Notes: generated by a model from the sequence alone, not told the origin. Positions 1-8,243 are shown, numbered from the stretch's first letter. The stretch is 64,000 nucleotides of DNA from Sphingobacterium sp. SRCM116780 (GCF_021442025.1 NZ_CP090446.1:1054001-1118000), one strand, 5' to 3'. Translations and numbers: made by a program.

Positions 1-2
1 TA

Positions 3-353
3 TTAGCCACTATTGGTGTCTATGGTATCGTTGCCTTGATCGTACGGATGGATGACGCTGGATACAAATTGATCAAACGATCAAATGATACAGGCCCTGT
101 TGCCAAGTTTGGACATCTATTGGTAAAATCTTTACCCATCATCATTAAAATCCTGGCAGTTGTGGGTACAATTGCCTTGATCTTGGTTTCTGGTGGGATC
201 TTCGAACATAATATCGATTATTTACATCATTTTTTACCTGGCGTTCCGTCAAGGCTTAAACAAATTGGTTATGGTATAGTGGCAGGTTTGTTACTTGTCA
301 TACTCATAACAGGCTTTAAAAAAGTATTTGTTAAGAAAAAAGTAACGGTTTAA
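3..353 (+). CDS. DUF808 (YedI-like) membrane protein, 3' part
   Basis: This is the C-terminal 116 residues of a gene that starts before the window; the frame is open from base 3. The fragment has a charged segment (RMDDAGYKLIKRS) followed by two hydrophobic spans (about residues 45-65 and 90-105 of the fragment) and a basic tail, KKVFVKKKVTV. This pattern resembles the end of DUF808/YedI inner-membrane proteins, a family of unknown role. A Rho-independent terminator follows 22 bases after the stop. The family call is from recollection of the C-terminal pattern and is moderately sure. Confidence 0.6.
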   Translation, partial: LATIGVYGIVALIVRMDDAGYKLIKRSNDTGPVAKFGHLLVKSLPIIIKILAVVGTIALILVSGGIFEHNIDYLHHFLPGVPSRLKQIGYGIVAGLLLVILITGFKKVFVKKKVTV

Positions 354-375
354 CATATAAGGTCTTTATTAAACA

Positions 376-403
376 AGAAGAGCATCCAACCGGGTGCTCT
401 TCT
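376..403 (+). terminator. Rho-independent terminator after the DUF808 gene
   Basis: AGAAGAGCA(T)CC pairs with GGTGCTCTTCT across a short loop, with one bulged T. Only a short T stretch follows, so it may be partly a transcript-end stabiliser. Confidence 0.65.
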
Positions 404-647
404 CGTTTAATAGCATCAATGATTCAAATGCGATTGTTGGTCTTTGTGTTTCCATACGAACTGGATACGAAACTGTTTTTCCGTTAATAACCCCATATCA
501 TCGTATCCCTTTTCCAATTATTGCTAGCAACCTATTTCTATGTGTACAGATTGTTAAAATAGGTTAAGTCTTCAAAAACAGACAGGTACACTTGGAAAGC
601 CTATAATTTTTTTTACTATATTTAGTTAACAAGGATCAAAATTTAAT
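404..647. other. Intergenic gap
   Basis: About 245 bases without a credible reading frame. It should hold the promoter of the gene starting at 661, but no clear TTTG-TAnnTTTG pair was found. Confidence 0.5.
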
Positions 648-660
648 AGGAGATATGTGT

Positions 661-1107
661 ATGACATTAGAAGAAAGAATTAATCATTACAACAAATCAT
701 TTGGTTTTTTGGAAAATCCAGAAGATTTTGACTTCAATCTATCACCCGAACGGATAATATATAAAAATGAAGCCTTACGTACTGGAAATAGAGATTTATA
801 CGCTTCCTATCTAGGAAGTAAATACCCTATGGAGCGACCTAAAGAGTTAGCAGATTTTGATAATCAAGTTGGTCGGGTCGCGCAAGTTGATAAAAATGAG
901 GTTAGCAAATTGTTCGAACAGACAGGCGCTAATCTATTAAAATCAGATATTGATTTCAGAGATCAGGATGCTGTTTTTCATACCTTAAAAGTTCCTGCTG
1001 AAGATGTATCGTGGCATCTGGAGAATAATGAAGAAGACCTCATTCAAGTTACTGTAACGCTCGAACAGGCATTTCAGAGCAAAACAACTATTTATTTGAT
1101 AAAATAA
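661..1107 (+). CDS. Hypothetical acidic cytoplasmic protein
   Basis: A 148-residue acidic protein with no signal peptide or membrane span. I do not recognise the family. The reading frame also has an ATG at 655, but the purine-rich AGGAGA at 648-653 almost touches that codon and sits a normal 7 bases before the ATG at 661, so 661 is preferred (protein begins MTLEERINHYNK). The end of the protein reads like a beta-strand pair (DLIQVTVTLEQAF, SKTTIYLIK). It stands alone between unrelated genes. Nothing in the sequence suggests a reaction. Confidence 0.6.
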   Translation: MTLEERINHYNKSFGFLENPEDFDFNLSPERIIYKNEALRTGNRDLYASYLGSKYPMERPKELADFDNQVGRVAQVDKNEVSKLFEQTGANLLKSDIDFRDQDAVFHTLKVPAEDVSWHLENNEEDLIQVTVTLEQAFQSKTTIYLIK

Positions 1108-1243
1108 CATGCCGACCATTTAAAAACGGACATTTGGATAGTTTTAAATCAGAATTTTAATTTTCTTAGTTTTTTGTAAACGTATTTAAACCAAATAGTT
1201 GCATATTTGTTAGTAACTTATTGATCTTTAAATTTAAATACTT

Positions 1244-1624
1244 ATGAAAAACAAAATTTTATTGATTTTATGCCTGTTAACGGGTTTAATGTTTATCAAT
1301 GCGGGTTTAGACAAGTTTTTTCACTACATGCCGATGCCCAAGGACATGCCTGAAGAAATGGTAAAAGCAGGAAAAGCTTTTATGGAAATAGGCTGGTTGC
1401 TACCGTTGGTAGGCGCTATAGAAATTCTGGGAGGGTTGCTATTAGTTTTCCCAAAAACCAGACCTCTTGGCGCTATTGTTCTCTTGCCTGTCTTAATAGG
1501 TATATTACTCGCTAATATCTGTACGGCTCCATCAGGATTACCGATTGCACTAGTATTACTCGCTGTTATTGTTTGGGTGATCATAGACAACAAGAAAAAG
1601 TACTTGCCTTTAATAGGAAAATAG
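1244..1624 (+). CDS. DoxX family membrane protein
   Basis: A 126-residue protein with four hydrophobic helices (about residues 4-22, 48-68, 73-92, 98-116), the layout of DoxX/DoxD-like proteins, small inner-membrane proteins of uncertain function. The motif FINAGLDKFFHYMP after helix 1 and the EILGGLLLVFPKTRPLGA segment are typical of the family in Bacteroidota. A near-consensus -7 element (CATATTTG, 1202-1209) lies about 35 bases before the start. A strong bidirectional terminator follows. Confidence 0.8.
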   Translation: MKNKILLILCLLTGLMFINAGLDKFFHYMPMPKDMPEEMVKAGKAFMEIGWLLPLVGAIEILGGLLLVFPKTRPLGAIVLLPVLIGILLANICTAPSGLPIALVLLAVIVWVIIDNKKKYLPLIGK

Positions 1625-1644
1625 TTGCAACGTAATAAGTCTAA

Positions 1645-1683
1645 AAAAATAACACCATTGTTTCTTTCAATGGTGTTATTTTT
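1645..1683. terminator. Bidirectional terminator between convergent genes
   Basis: A perfect 16-base stem, AAAAATAACACCATTG / CAATGGTGTTATTTTT, with a 7-base loop. It has A-run and T-run flanks, so it can end transcripts from both the DoxX gene and the minus-strand gene at 1710. Confidence 0.85.
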
Positions 1684-1709
1684 GTTTTGTAGATTGACAA
1701 ACTTTCAGA

Positions 1710-2159
1710 TTACGCATAATCTATAATTTCTTGTATTTCATTTAGGATATTCTGCATCGCTTTTTTCGTAAAACCTTGTGCAAGATTGGCTGACTTTCTT
1801 TTTTCATTCTTCAGGTAATACACATTCAGCATGGTATTGGTCGTAATCAAAAGCTGCTTCATAGCAAAAAGTTCAAAATTCTGAATATCGGTAATCGGGA
1901 TGGTTGCAGCAATAGGGATCAATCCTTTTCTAACTCTTATTTCCTTATTGTTCATATCGATGATCAGGCTCTTATTGAACATGCTAATACCAGCAAGTAT
2001 GGCAACGATCAAAGGTATCCACATCATCATAGGCTCCTGCATATAAGCTCCTAATGCAGCCACTAAGAGGAGAAGGGTTATGAAGATGCTATTGAAGACG
2101 TATTGCGGTTTCAGTTTATATACATGACCTTCTTGCGTGAAATGTTTTAATTGTTCCAT
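1710..2159 (-). CDS. Two-helix membrane protein with PH-like domain
   Basis: A 149-residue protein with two adjacent hydrophobic helices near the N terminus (about 23-40 and 46-62). A mostly beta soluble part follows (KSLIIDMNNKEIRVRKGLIPIAATIPITDIQNFEL), then a C-terminal amphipathic helix. This is the architecture of small bacterial membrane PH-domain proteins, where a hairpin anchor carries a PH-like sandwich. Function is unknown. It converges on the DoxX gene and shares its terminator. Confidence 0.55.
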   Translation of the reverse strand: MEQLKHFTQEGHVYKLKPQYVFNSIFITLLLLVAALGAYMQEPMMMWIPLIVAILAGISMFNKSLIIDMNNKEIRVRKGLIPIAATIPITDIQNFELFAMKQLLITTNTMLNVYYLKNEKRKSANLAQGFTKKAMQNILNEIQEIIDYA

Positions 2160-2503
2160 GGGTTTATCATTATTACTACAATTTGGTATCGCGTGCTCAT
2201 ATTTTTATCTTTCAAATATCGTTCCTGATTAGTTTTTTCTCTTCTTCCGATAATCTTTATATGAAAAATGTAAAACAGATCACATCCGATAGAATTAATT
2301 GGCTTAAACAAAAATGCTGAATTTTTTACATAAATCTATTTTTTTCACGACCACACTTGTACTACAGGTACGAGTTGTGTAACTACAAAAGGACTACATG
2401 GTTTTTAGAAGTATAACCTAAACAAACTCCTTAATGTTCCATCCTCTTATAACAATCAAATTATTTAGAAATATTCATAACTTTATGGAAATAATAAACT
2501 AAT
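2160..2503. other. Divergent intergenic region
   Basis: 344 bases between a minus-strand and a plus-strand gene, so it should hold both promoters. The only clear structure is an imperfect inverted repeat at 2352-2379: CACACTTGTAC, loop TACAG, GTACGAGTTGTG. It may be an operator or a small hairpin. No coding capacity is visible. Confidence 0.4.
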
Positions 2504-3052
2504 ATGCTGATTGTAAATTTCTCAACTTTTCCTGAGTTGGAGACAGAAAGACTAAAGTTTAGACGTGCTGATTTAAATGATATCAATGGACTATTTGCAC
2601 TGCGCTCTGATATAGAAATAATGAAATATATTCCTCGACCAGTAGCGACAACTCTTGAGGAAATATCAGAATTCCTGAAATTAACCGATGAAAAAATTAG
2701 TGCCAATGAAATGATTAATTGGGTGATTACTTTAAAGGATGATCCTAAAATGATTGGTACCATTGGTTATTACCATATAAAACCTGAGCATTACAGAGCT
2801 GAAATTGGCTATATGCTACTTCCGGAATTTCAAGGAAAAGGCTATATTACTGAGGCAATTAATGAAGTCGTTAATTATGGCTTTAATGAAATGAAGTTTC
2901 ATTCAATCGAAGCATTGATTGATCCAGCAAATTTGGCCTCAGCCAGCGTATTGGAGAAATGCAATTTTATTAAAGAGGGATATTTTAAGGAAAGTGAGTT
3001 CTATAATGGGCAATTTATTGATACTGTCATTTATTCAAAATTAAAAGGATAG
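2504..3052 (+). CDS. GNAT N-acetyltransferase, RimJ/RimL-like
   Basis: A 182-residue protein that opens with the ETERLKFRRADLNDINGLFALRSD motif type of ribosomal-protein alanine N-acetyltransferase relatives. The GNAT core follows: YRAEIGYMLLPEFQGKGYITEA (beta4 and the acetyl-CoA Q/RxxGxG/A loop, here QGKGYI), and later LASASVLEKCNFIKEG (the N/S-A-SxxVLEK motif). It should transfer acetyl from acetyl-CoA to an amine; the acceptor cannot be read from sequence. It ends in a hairpin terminator and is followed by copy 1 of the palindrome-ended element. Confidence 0.85.
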   Translation: MLIVNFSTFPELETERLKFRRADLNDINGLFALRSDIEIMKYIPRPVATTLEEISEFLKLTDEKISANEMINWVITLKDDPKMIGTIGYYHIKPEHYRAEIGYMLLPEFQGKGYITEAINEVVNYGFNEMKFHSIEALIDPANLASASVLEKCNFIKEGYFKESEFYNGQFIDTVIYSKLKG

Positions 3053-3074
3053 AAAAAATAGTTCAAAAAGACAA

Positions 3075-3117
3075 GAATCGAAAATAGCTATGTCACTTAT
3101 AGGGCTATTTTCGATTT
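3075..3117 (+). terminator. Terminator after the GNAT gene
   Basis: GAATCGAAAATAGC pairs with GCTATTTTCGATT around a 15-base loop, then TTTCC. It abuts the left end of palindrome-ended element copy 1. Confidence 0.75.
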
Positions 3118-3118
3118 T

Positions 3119-3364
3119 CCGCCTGATTTAAATGTTCGCTATTTCTGCGGTCAATAAATTCAATATAAAACGAAGACTTTGTCTGGAAATAGATCAGCAC
3201 CGATGGAATTAAAAACTTTACGATAGCAACAAGACATAGATTTGTAGATATGGAAAGGAGGGGTATGTCCCGATAACATTTATGTGGTGCTGTATTTTGG
3301 TCTGGAGACCTAGTGGCTATAAAGGATTTAAGTGACCCGTTGGAACACACTTAAACCAGAGGGG
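3119..3364 (+). mobile_element. Palindrome-ended element (MITE/REPIN-like), copy 1
   Basis: A ~246 bp noncoding sequence with two relatives at 9933 and 19801, similar along the whole length (about 85% by eye). The family has inverted ends of the type CCCTCTGGTTTAAGTGTTC. Each end can also fold by itself through TTTAAGTG / CACTTAAA. In this copy the left end is the most worn (ATTTAAATGTTC, GTCAATAAAT), and the right end has an extra AC (GAACACACTTAAACC). It lies between the GNAT gene terminator and the stop codon of the CPBP gene 8 bases beyond. The minus-strand frame inside it is not a gene. Confidence 0.65.
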
Positions 3365-3372
3365 GGGCATGC

Positions 3373-4167
3373 TTATTTCCTTTTGTAGAAATAGAAACTG
3401 GCGATTGCTATAAGCATAACAAGGAGGTAAAAAGTAAAATTTACAATTTCGTATTTTGATTCGTATCCTTTTGCAATTATAGTTTGCCAAATTCCTGGTT
3501 CGTTCTTAAATCCGATAGACCACTGTCCAAAATTCCATGCGGCATGAAGTCCAACTGGTAAAGCAATACCTCCTGATTTTAATGCAGCAATACCAAATAG
3601 AATTGACCCGATTCCAGCTCCTAAAAAAGCTTGCGTAACGGTATAGCCACCAGCGAAGTGTTCTAAGGAAAATATAATGGCAATCATTAATTGCGCTTTC
3701 CAAGAGCCAATTGCATAAGTAAGGCTTCGTAAAGCATACCCATGAAATGCTAACTCTTCTCTAAAGGCCAAAATTAAATACAGAATAAGTGTCAGAAAAA
3801 TTGTTATTGTAGATGTTTGGGGAGCATACATTAATTTTACATCACTGAATGTTATAACCAATAATCCTTGCGCAATAGCTAATAATAAACCGATTCCAAA
3901 ACCACATCCAAATAGGGGTAAAGTTTGTTTTCTCGGAACTACGCCAATTTCAGATAATTGAAGATTTTCCCAACGAGAAAATACTACGGTTAATATAAAT
4001 ACCGCAATGGAGGCAATACTGCCCAGTAGTATGTCAGACCAAGGCTTGGGTAAATTTTTGGTCATCGGAGCACATACGATTAACATCAATGCACAGCAAA
4101 GGCAGAATAAAATTACTCTTGCAACGGTGTACTTCCAGTGTATTTTTGACGGAGTCATTTTGTGCAA
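3373..4167 (-). CDS. CPBP family intramembrane metalloprotease
   Basis: A 264-residue protein with about seven hydrophobic segments. It carries the CPBP (Abi/CAAX protease-like) motifs in order: FREELAFHGYALR (EExxxR), LEHFAGG, and HAAWNFG (HxxxN-like) near residue 210. The two Glu and two His are the expected metal ligands of a membrane-embedded protease. Roles in the family include prenyl-protein processing and bacteriocin self-protection, so the substrate is open. Start codons at 4167 or 4158 are both possible. Its stop codon lies 8 bases from element copy 1. Confidence 0.85.
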   Translation of the reverse strand: MHKMTPSKIHWKYTVARVILFCLCCALMLIVCAPMTKNLPKPWSDILLGSIASIAVFILTVVFSRWENLQLSEIGVVPRKQTLPLFGCGFGIGLLLAIAQGLLVITFSDVKLMYAPQTSTITIFLTLILYLILAFREELAFHGYALRSLTYAIGSWKAQLMIAIIFSLEHFAGGYTVTQAFLGAGIGSILFGIAALKSGGIALPVGLHAAWNFGQWSIGFKNEPGIWQTIIAKGYESKYEIVNFTFYLLVMLIAIASFYFYKRK

Positions 4168-4213
4168 TTAGTCAGATGTTTTTGTATCAACTTTTAATTC
4201 AATGATTTGTTGT

Positions 4214-4969
4214 CTATTTAGTAATTAATGTTCCGTTTTCTGTTAAAATTACTTGACCATCTTTTTCGACAACAAGAGTAATGTCTGCTGCATGATCCTC
4301 TCCAATCATGTTTCTGTAAACCTTATATTTATAATTTTTATTTGAGAAAGTAATCACATGATTACCACCACTTCCTTGGAATATGAACTCACCATTATTT
4401 AAGATCATATCGGGTTTTGAAGATTCTTTTTCATCTATTTTCCAAGAAGCATATCTGTATGTATGATTCGCCAGTTCATCAATTCTAATTAGAAATTTTT
4501 TAGTCTTTATGCTGTAAATCGGATTTTTAAAAGTTTTTAAAGAAGGATGTAAATTTTCTTTAGCGACTAAGTCTTTTCTTAGCTTTTTTTCAAAGTCGCT
4601 TTGATAGTTCACGGCAGTTATTTTTCCTTTATCACTTGTTATCCAGATAACACCATCATCTAACATAATTCCTCTCCAACCCACTTCTGACCACTGCTCA
4701 ATTTTTGAATGAGCAATCTTCTCAATAAGGATGCTGTCAAAGACTTCGCTGAACCGTTGTTTAAACTCATTTTTGTCCTTAATATTAGGTATTGGATATT
4801 CCCTGCGTAAAGGGAAGCTAATTATATTTGAAATTTTGCTACTATCTTTCTGTTTGAATAACGCGATCACATTCTTGATATTGGCTACTTTATATTCGTC
4901 AAGTTTCTCACTTTGAGAATAACCAATTTTAGAAAAAAATAATAGGAATAAGAATAGTTTGAATTTCAT
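4214..4969 (-). CDS. Hypothetical secreted protein
   Basis: A 251-residue protein with a clear signal peptide (MKFKLFLFLLFFSKIGYSQ, cleavage after about residue 19). The mature part begins with helices, then a beta-rich stretch (WRGIMLDDGVIWITSDKGKITAVNY). I do not recognise the family. It is probably periplasmic or surface exposed. It follows the defence operon on the same strand but is separated by 78 bases, so membership in that operon is unlikely. Confidence 0.65.
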   Translation of the reverse strand: MKFKLFLFLLFFSKIGYSQSEKLDEYKVANIKNVIALFKQKDSSKISNIISFPLRREYPIPNIKDKNEFKQRFSEVFDSILIEKIAHSKIEQWSEVGWRGIMLDDGVIWITSDKGKITAVNYQSDFEKKLRKDLVAKENLHPSLKTFKNPIYSIKTKKFLIRIDELANHTYRYASWKIDEKESSKPDMILNNGEFIFQGSGGNHVITFSNKNYKYKVYRNMIGEDHAADITLVVEKDGQVILTENGTLITK

Positions 4970-5047
4970 CTCTTGGATTTTTATAAGGATCGTTCAAAGA
5001 TTGTTGACAAAGGTTCCATAGGATAGCAACCAAATAATGAGAATCTT

Positions 5048-5572
5048 CTAAACCAATGATTCAAATTTAATCTTCTTTTCAACCTCTGGACGTAATTTTT
5101 CTTGATTGATCATCGTTTTATTCATCTTCTCCTGAAAATAAACTTGATACCATATCTTTTCAGGAAAACTGCCAATAAGTTTAAAAGCACGCTCCGAGTG
5201 GATCATGAGCTTTAACATGAACTCTGCCTTTGGCTCACGGTGACTGTTGAGCACTTGGCTAAGGGATACTGGCGTCACTTCTATATCCTTAGCAAATTCA
5301 CTTTTTTTATTGTATAATGCGTCTATGTATGTTTCAAGAAAAGTCGTGAAATGAGGTTCATTATCGTATTCAGATGATTTCAAGAATTCTTCCATCTGAA
5401 GTTTTAATTGCATCAGTTTTGCTCTAAAAATATCGACCTGTGATAACTTTGACAGGTGCTGTTTTCTTAGTTCTATAAGTAATTGCGCGTCATGGAGCTG
5501 CTCTTTAGCTGAAGAATAACGTGAATCTACTACCTCATTAGCTATTTCTATCATTTTTTCTTTACGTCTCAT
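5048..5572 (-). CDS. Coiled-coil/XRE-type HTH protein, third gene of the AAA-HNH operon
   Basis: A protein of about 174 residues. The N-terminal two thirds are charged and helical (KEKMIEIANEVVDSRYSSAKEQ onward), a likely coiled coil. The C-terminal part has an XRE/HigA-like helix-turn-helix (KSEFAKDIEVTPVSLSQVLN followed by HREPKAEFMLKLMIHSERAF). It probably binds DNA or serves as an antitoxin/regulator for the two genes before it. The frame is open from 5611, but the ATG at 5572 (MRRKEK) overlaps the HNH stop by 11 bases and is preferred; the ATG at 5554 is the next choice. Its last ~17 codons recur as a remnant near ssrA at about 21760. Confidence 0.75.
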   Translation of the reverse strand: MRRKEKMIEIANEVVDSRYSSAKEQLHDAQLLIELRKQHLSKLSQVDIFRAKLMQLKLQMEEFLKSSEYDNEPHFTTFLETYIDALYNKKSEFAKDIEVTPVSLSQVLNSHREPKAEFMLKLMIHSERAFKLIGSFPEKIWYQVYFQEKMNKTMINQEKLRPEVEKKIKFESLV

Positions 5573-6449
5573 AACTGTATTTTTGTAAGCCAATTTGTTC
5601 CAAAATATCACTTGTTAACTTAGAAAGAGGTCGTTGCTCATTACTTGCTCTGTCTATGTAATTTCCAAAAATCAAACGATGTATTTCACCTGTAGATTTC
5701 CCCATTCTAGAAAAATCTTCTATTAAACCATTGTAATACTCCTGATTATATGAGTAAGTTTTTAAAATTATTTCTTCAATGTAATCAGTATGCTCTTGAT
5801 ATAATTCTTTTAGAGCAAATGTGCGTATATTGTTTTTGCACTTTATTTTGAAGTTTTCATCATCACATTCAATCAAAGTGTCAATTGATACCTTAATATC
5901 CGAATCTTTTTCAAGCATGAATTCCCTATGGTTTACCGAAAATCGGCAGTTCACATCATAGCCTTCAAAATATGGATGGAGTAACTCACTCACATGATCT
6001 GATTTGACATGATTGCATGTAGGACAACATGGTATAAGGTTATAAAATGACAACGCTAGGTGAGGATATTTCGATTTAGAGAAGAAATGATCAAACTGGG
6101 GTCTAATTTTCTTCTTTTTATCTGTAGTGAAAGTATATTGTCTATTGCAGTACGGACAAGTATTGACATTGAGCTCTTTTGCTAACCAATAGCCATGCTT
6201 GTCGCACATCGTCTTATATTGATTATCCATGTATCTTCTGAATCTTTGAACATTTTCATTGTTAGAGTAATATAATGCTTCAAACTCTTCGTTGATTTGA
6301 TTGAATTCATCAGGCTTAGCTAATATTAGTTCATCTATTTTGTCGATAAACCAACTATTAATGGGATATTGTTTTTTACGTTTGCACTCTTTTAATTTAG
6401 TCAAATATAGAAGAGCAATTTCTTCTAGATTACGTTCAATTTTGATCAT
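5562..6449 (-). CDS. HNH endonuclease of a Septu-like defence operon
   Basis: A 295-residue protein with an HNH nuclease core. CPYC (98-101) and CPTC (142-145) form a structural zinc site. D120-H121 (RPQFDHFF) begins the beta-beta-alpha-metal motif, with N137 in SFYNLIP. The N-terminal ~95 residues are helical. It overlaps the AAA ATPase reading frame by 14 bases and the HTH gene follows by overlap, so the three are surely co-translated. AAA ATPase plus HNH is the core of Septu (PtuA-PtuB) phage defence, where the nuclease cuts nucleic acid under control of the ATPase. Assignment to a Septu subtype is inference. Confidence 0.85.
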   Translation of the reverse strand: MIKIERNLEEIALLYLTKLKECKRKKQYPINSWFIDKIDELILAKPDEFNQINEEFEALYYSNNENVQRFRRYMDNQYKTMCDKHGYWLAKELNVNTCPYCNRQYTFTTDKKKKIRPQFDHFFSKSKYPHLALSFYNLIPCCPTCNHVKSDHVSELLHPYFEGYDVNCRFSVNHREFMLEKDSDIKVSIDTLIECDDENFKIKCKNNIRTFALKELYQEHTDYIEEIILKTYSYNQEYYNGLIEDFSRMGKSTGEIHRLIFGNYIDRASNEQRPLSKLTSDILEQIGLQKYSYET

Positions 6450-7644
6450 CTAGTTTTCTTTTTAGAATGCTTATTTCTTTTTCAAGTTCAAATATCCTGA
6501 TGCTTATATCATCTGGTAATCCTTCTCGTTGCTTGTACAATTTCATTAGTTGATCACGGATAATGGGTTCTCCCACCATTTGAATTTCTTTTAAAATAGA
6601 CTGACGGAATAGTTTATTATTTTCAAGGTCATTAAATAACTGGTTTATTTTTTTCTTAGCAAAATTGCCAATTGGAAGCCCGTCAATAAAAAAACTATTT
6701 CTGTATAAGGTATGAATATTAGCTCCAAATGTATTATCTCTACTGATTGACTTTACAACTTTGCAAGTACCGTTTTTATTTTTATCTAGAAAAATGATAT
6801 TATCTTTCGGAAAGTCCGACACAAGAATTGGAGAGTGAGATGCTATTATTATTTGAAATTTGAATTCAGGATAGAGTTGTTCTACAGCATTGAGCAATAA
6901 GTTAAGAAATTTTTGTTGCCATTCAGGGTGGAACGATAATTCGGGTTCGTCTAAAATCAATATTTGATGTGTGTCTTGGTGTTTGATTTGTGATCTTGCA
7001 TAATTGAGATTAGCTAAAAAAATCAAATATGCTTCTTCCCCAGAAGAAAGAGGATATCCCCATTTTACTTTGAAGCATTGCTCAAAGAATAGATCTCTTC
7101 TCGCCACCTCGTTTCTCGAATATCTCTCAAGCAAATCATTATTATACAGGAATAAAAGTTGAGAATAGACCGTTACTATTTCTTTAGCGTCTGTTAAAGA
7201 AATTATGGAATTTAAAGCATTAGATTTTGGTTTTCCTTCGATTGATTGAAAAATGGCATCTAAAGATAAAAATAACTTATTTATTTCTATTCCATTTTTA
7301 AGGTTAGATTTTGATATTTTTTCAAAAAAAAGTATCGTACACGATCTGTAATGTAATGATTTATTTGATTCGGAGAATGCTATTATCTCTTGCTCTAGTC
7401 CCATATCTAAACAAAAGCTAAATAACTCCATTAAAAGTGAAAGATACCAAAATGCCTTATAATTGTCAGACTTATGCTTCTCGATATTATACGAATCGGA
7501 GAACTTTGTTTTATATCTCTTTATAAGTGCTTCCCATTTTGCATTTTTGCGTATTTTATGGTTAAATCCTAAGCTATATGTCTCTATAGTGCAATTATAA
7601 GGAAGGATTATGTTAGATATATCAAATGATGGATATAAGTTCAA
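6436..7644 (-). CDS. AAA/SMC-like ATPase, C-terminal part (frame after the -1 shift)
   Basis: This frame carries the second half of the ATPase: the Walker B LILDEPELSFHPEWQ, the switch His in IIASHSPILVS, and a long helical tail ending in a coiled coil. The frame begins formally at ATG 7644, which overlaps the TGA of the upstream frame as ATGA. It reads naturally upstream of that ATG, however: the bases before it, in this frame, encode NDTNDRYSYHDYGNFLRQI, typical for this family, while the upstream frame over the same bases is low quality. So the two frames are one gene of 602 codons plus stop (1808 bases plus one re-read base). Whether the product is made by frameshifting, by restart at ATGA, or not at all cannot be told. 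Confidence 0.75.
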   Translation of the reverse strand: MNLYPSFDISNIILPYNCTIETYSLGFNHKIRKNAKWEALIKRYKTKFSDSYNIEKHKSDNYKAFWYLSLLMELFSFCLDMGLEQEIIAFSESNKSLHYRSCTILFFEKISKSNLKNGIEINKLFLSLDAIFQSIEGKPKSNALNSIISLTDAKEIVTVYSQLLFLYNNDLLERYSRNEVARRDLFFEQCFKVKWGYPLSSGEEAYLIFLANLNYARSQIKHQDTHQILILDEPELSFHPEWQQKFLNLLLNAVEQLYPEFKFQIIIASHSPILVSDFPKDNIIFLDKNKNGTCKVVKSISRDNTFGANIHTLYRNSFFIDGLPIGNFAKKKINQLFNDLENNKLFRQSILKEIQMVGEPIIRDQLMKLYKQREGLPDDISIRIFELEKEISILKRKLDDQN

Positions 7645-8243
7645 AAAATCAATCTGTCTAAGAAAATTTCCATAATCATGATAAGAGTACCTGTCGTTGG
7701 TATCATTTTTCCCATAGAAATCATGGATCCTCCAGAATCTGTCCCATTGATTGAGTGATTTTGTAAATCTATATTGATTAAACCACGAATTGAGATATCG
7801 ATATTTTTCTTTAAGTAAATGCTATTAGTAGATTGGTGTATGTTTGGACTATAATAAATTGTAGGTATAGTTGATTGATCGAAATCTCTATTTAATGTTA
7901 AAAATTCAGAATGTCCCTGTTTATTTTCTCGAAGACCTTGTATGTTAGAATAAATTTTAATCTTACTCATGTTTTTGTAGATAAGTATTACATCGTTCGA
8001 TGAATTAGGATTCATTATGAACTTAATAAGGTTAGATTTACCTACTCCATTTTTGCCAATGATCGCTGTAACATTAGAGATGTTATTTTTCTCCCAGAAG
8101 TTGGGAACAAATTTTTCATTTTTATCAACAGTAATAAAGTACTTCTTTCGATCGTAAGAAATGCGGAATTCCGAAGAAAAATTAAATTCACAATCTTTTA
8201 TATTCTTTCCGTCATTCTCGATATATAGGTAAATTAGCTCCAT
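7641..8243 (-). CDS. AAA/SMC-like ATPase, N-terminal part (PtuA-like)
   Basis: This frame encodes the N-terminal ABC/AAA_21-type half. It begins MELIYLYIENDGKNIKDC and has the Walker A GKNGVGKSN near residue 65. It lacks Walker B, which is in the next frame. Family-like sequence ends at about residue 178 (SMISMGK); the last ~22 residues are out-of-frame noise. The shift point is G_GGA_AAA at 7713-7707. Together the halves form an overlapping-operon ATPase that would work with the HNH nuclease. Upstream lies a 241-base region with nested inverted repeats. Confidence 0.75.
   Translation of the reverse strand: MELIYLYIENDGKNIKDCEFNFSSEFRISYDRKKYFITVDKNEKFVPNFWEKNNISNVTAIIGKNGVGKSNLIKFIMNPNSSNDVILIYKNMSKIKIYSNIQGLRENKQGHSEFLTLNRDFDQSTIPTIYYSPNIHQSTNSIYLKKNIDISIRGLINIDLQNHSINGTDSGGSMISMGKMIPTTGTLIMIMEIFLDRLIF
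7706..7713 (-). other. Frameshift site, slippery heptamer G_GGA_AAA
   Basis: On the minus strand the zero-frame codons are ATG GGA AAA ATG. A -1 slip gives GGG AAA AAT GAT, which enters the frame with the rest of the ATPase. GGGAAAA is a canonical X_XXY_YYZ slippery sequence. A simple loss of one A from an A6 run, or a sequencing error, fits equally well. Confidence 0.6.

Noticed and set aside
655..660. Start at ATG 655 for the hypothetical gene
   Set aside because: The purine block at 648-653 leaves only one base before it; ATG 661 has normal spacing.
3105..3350. Minus-strand frame with relatives inside 9966-10343 and 19966-20199 (shared CSNGSLKSF...RSP...)
   Set aside because: It is translated element sequence. 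Copy 3 breaks the frame with an inserted base, start and end differ in each copy, and conservation follows DNA rather than codons.
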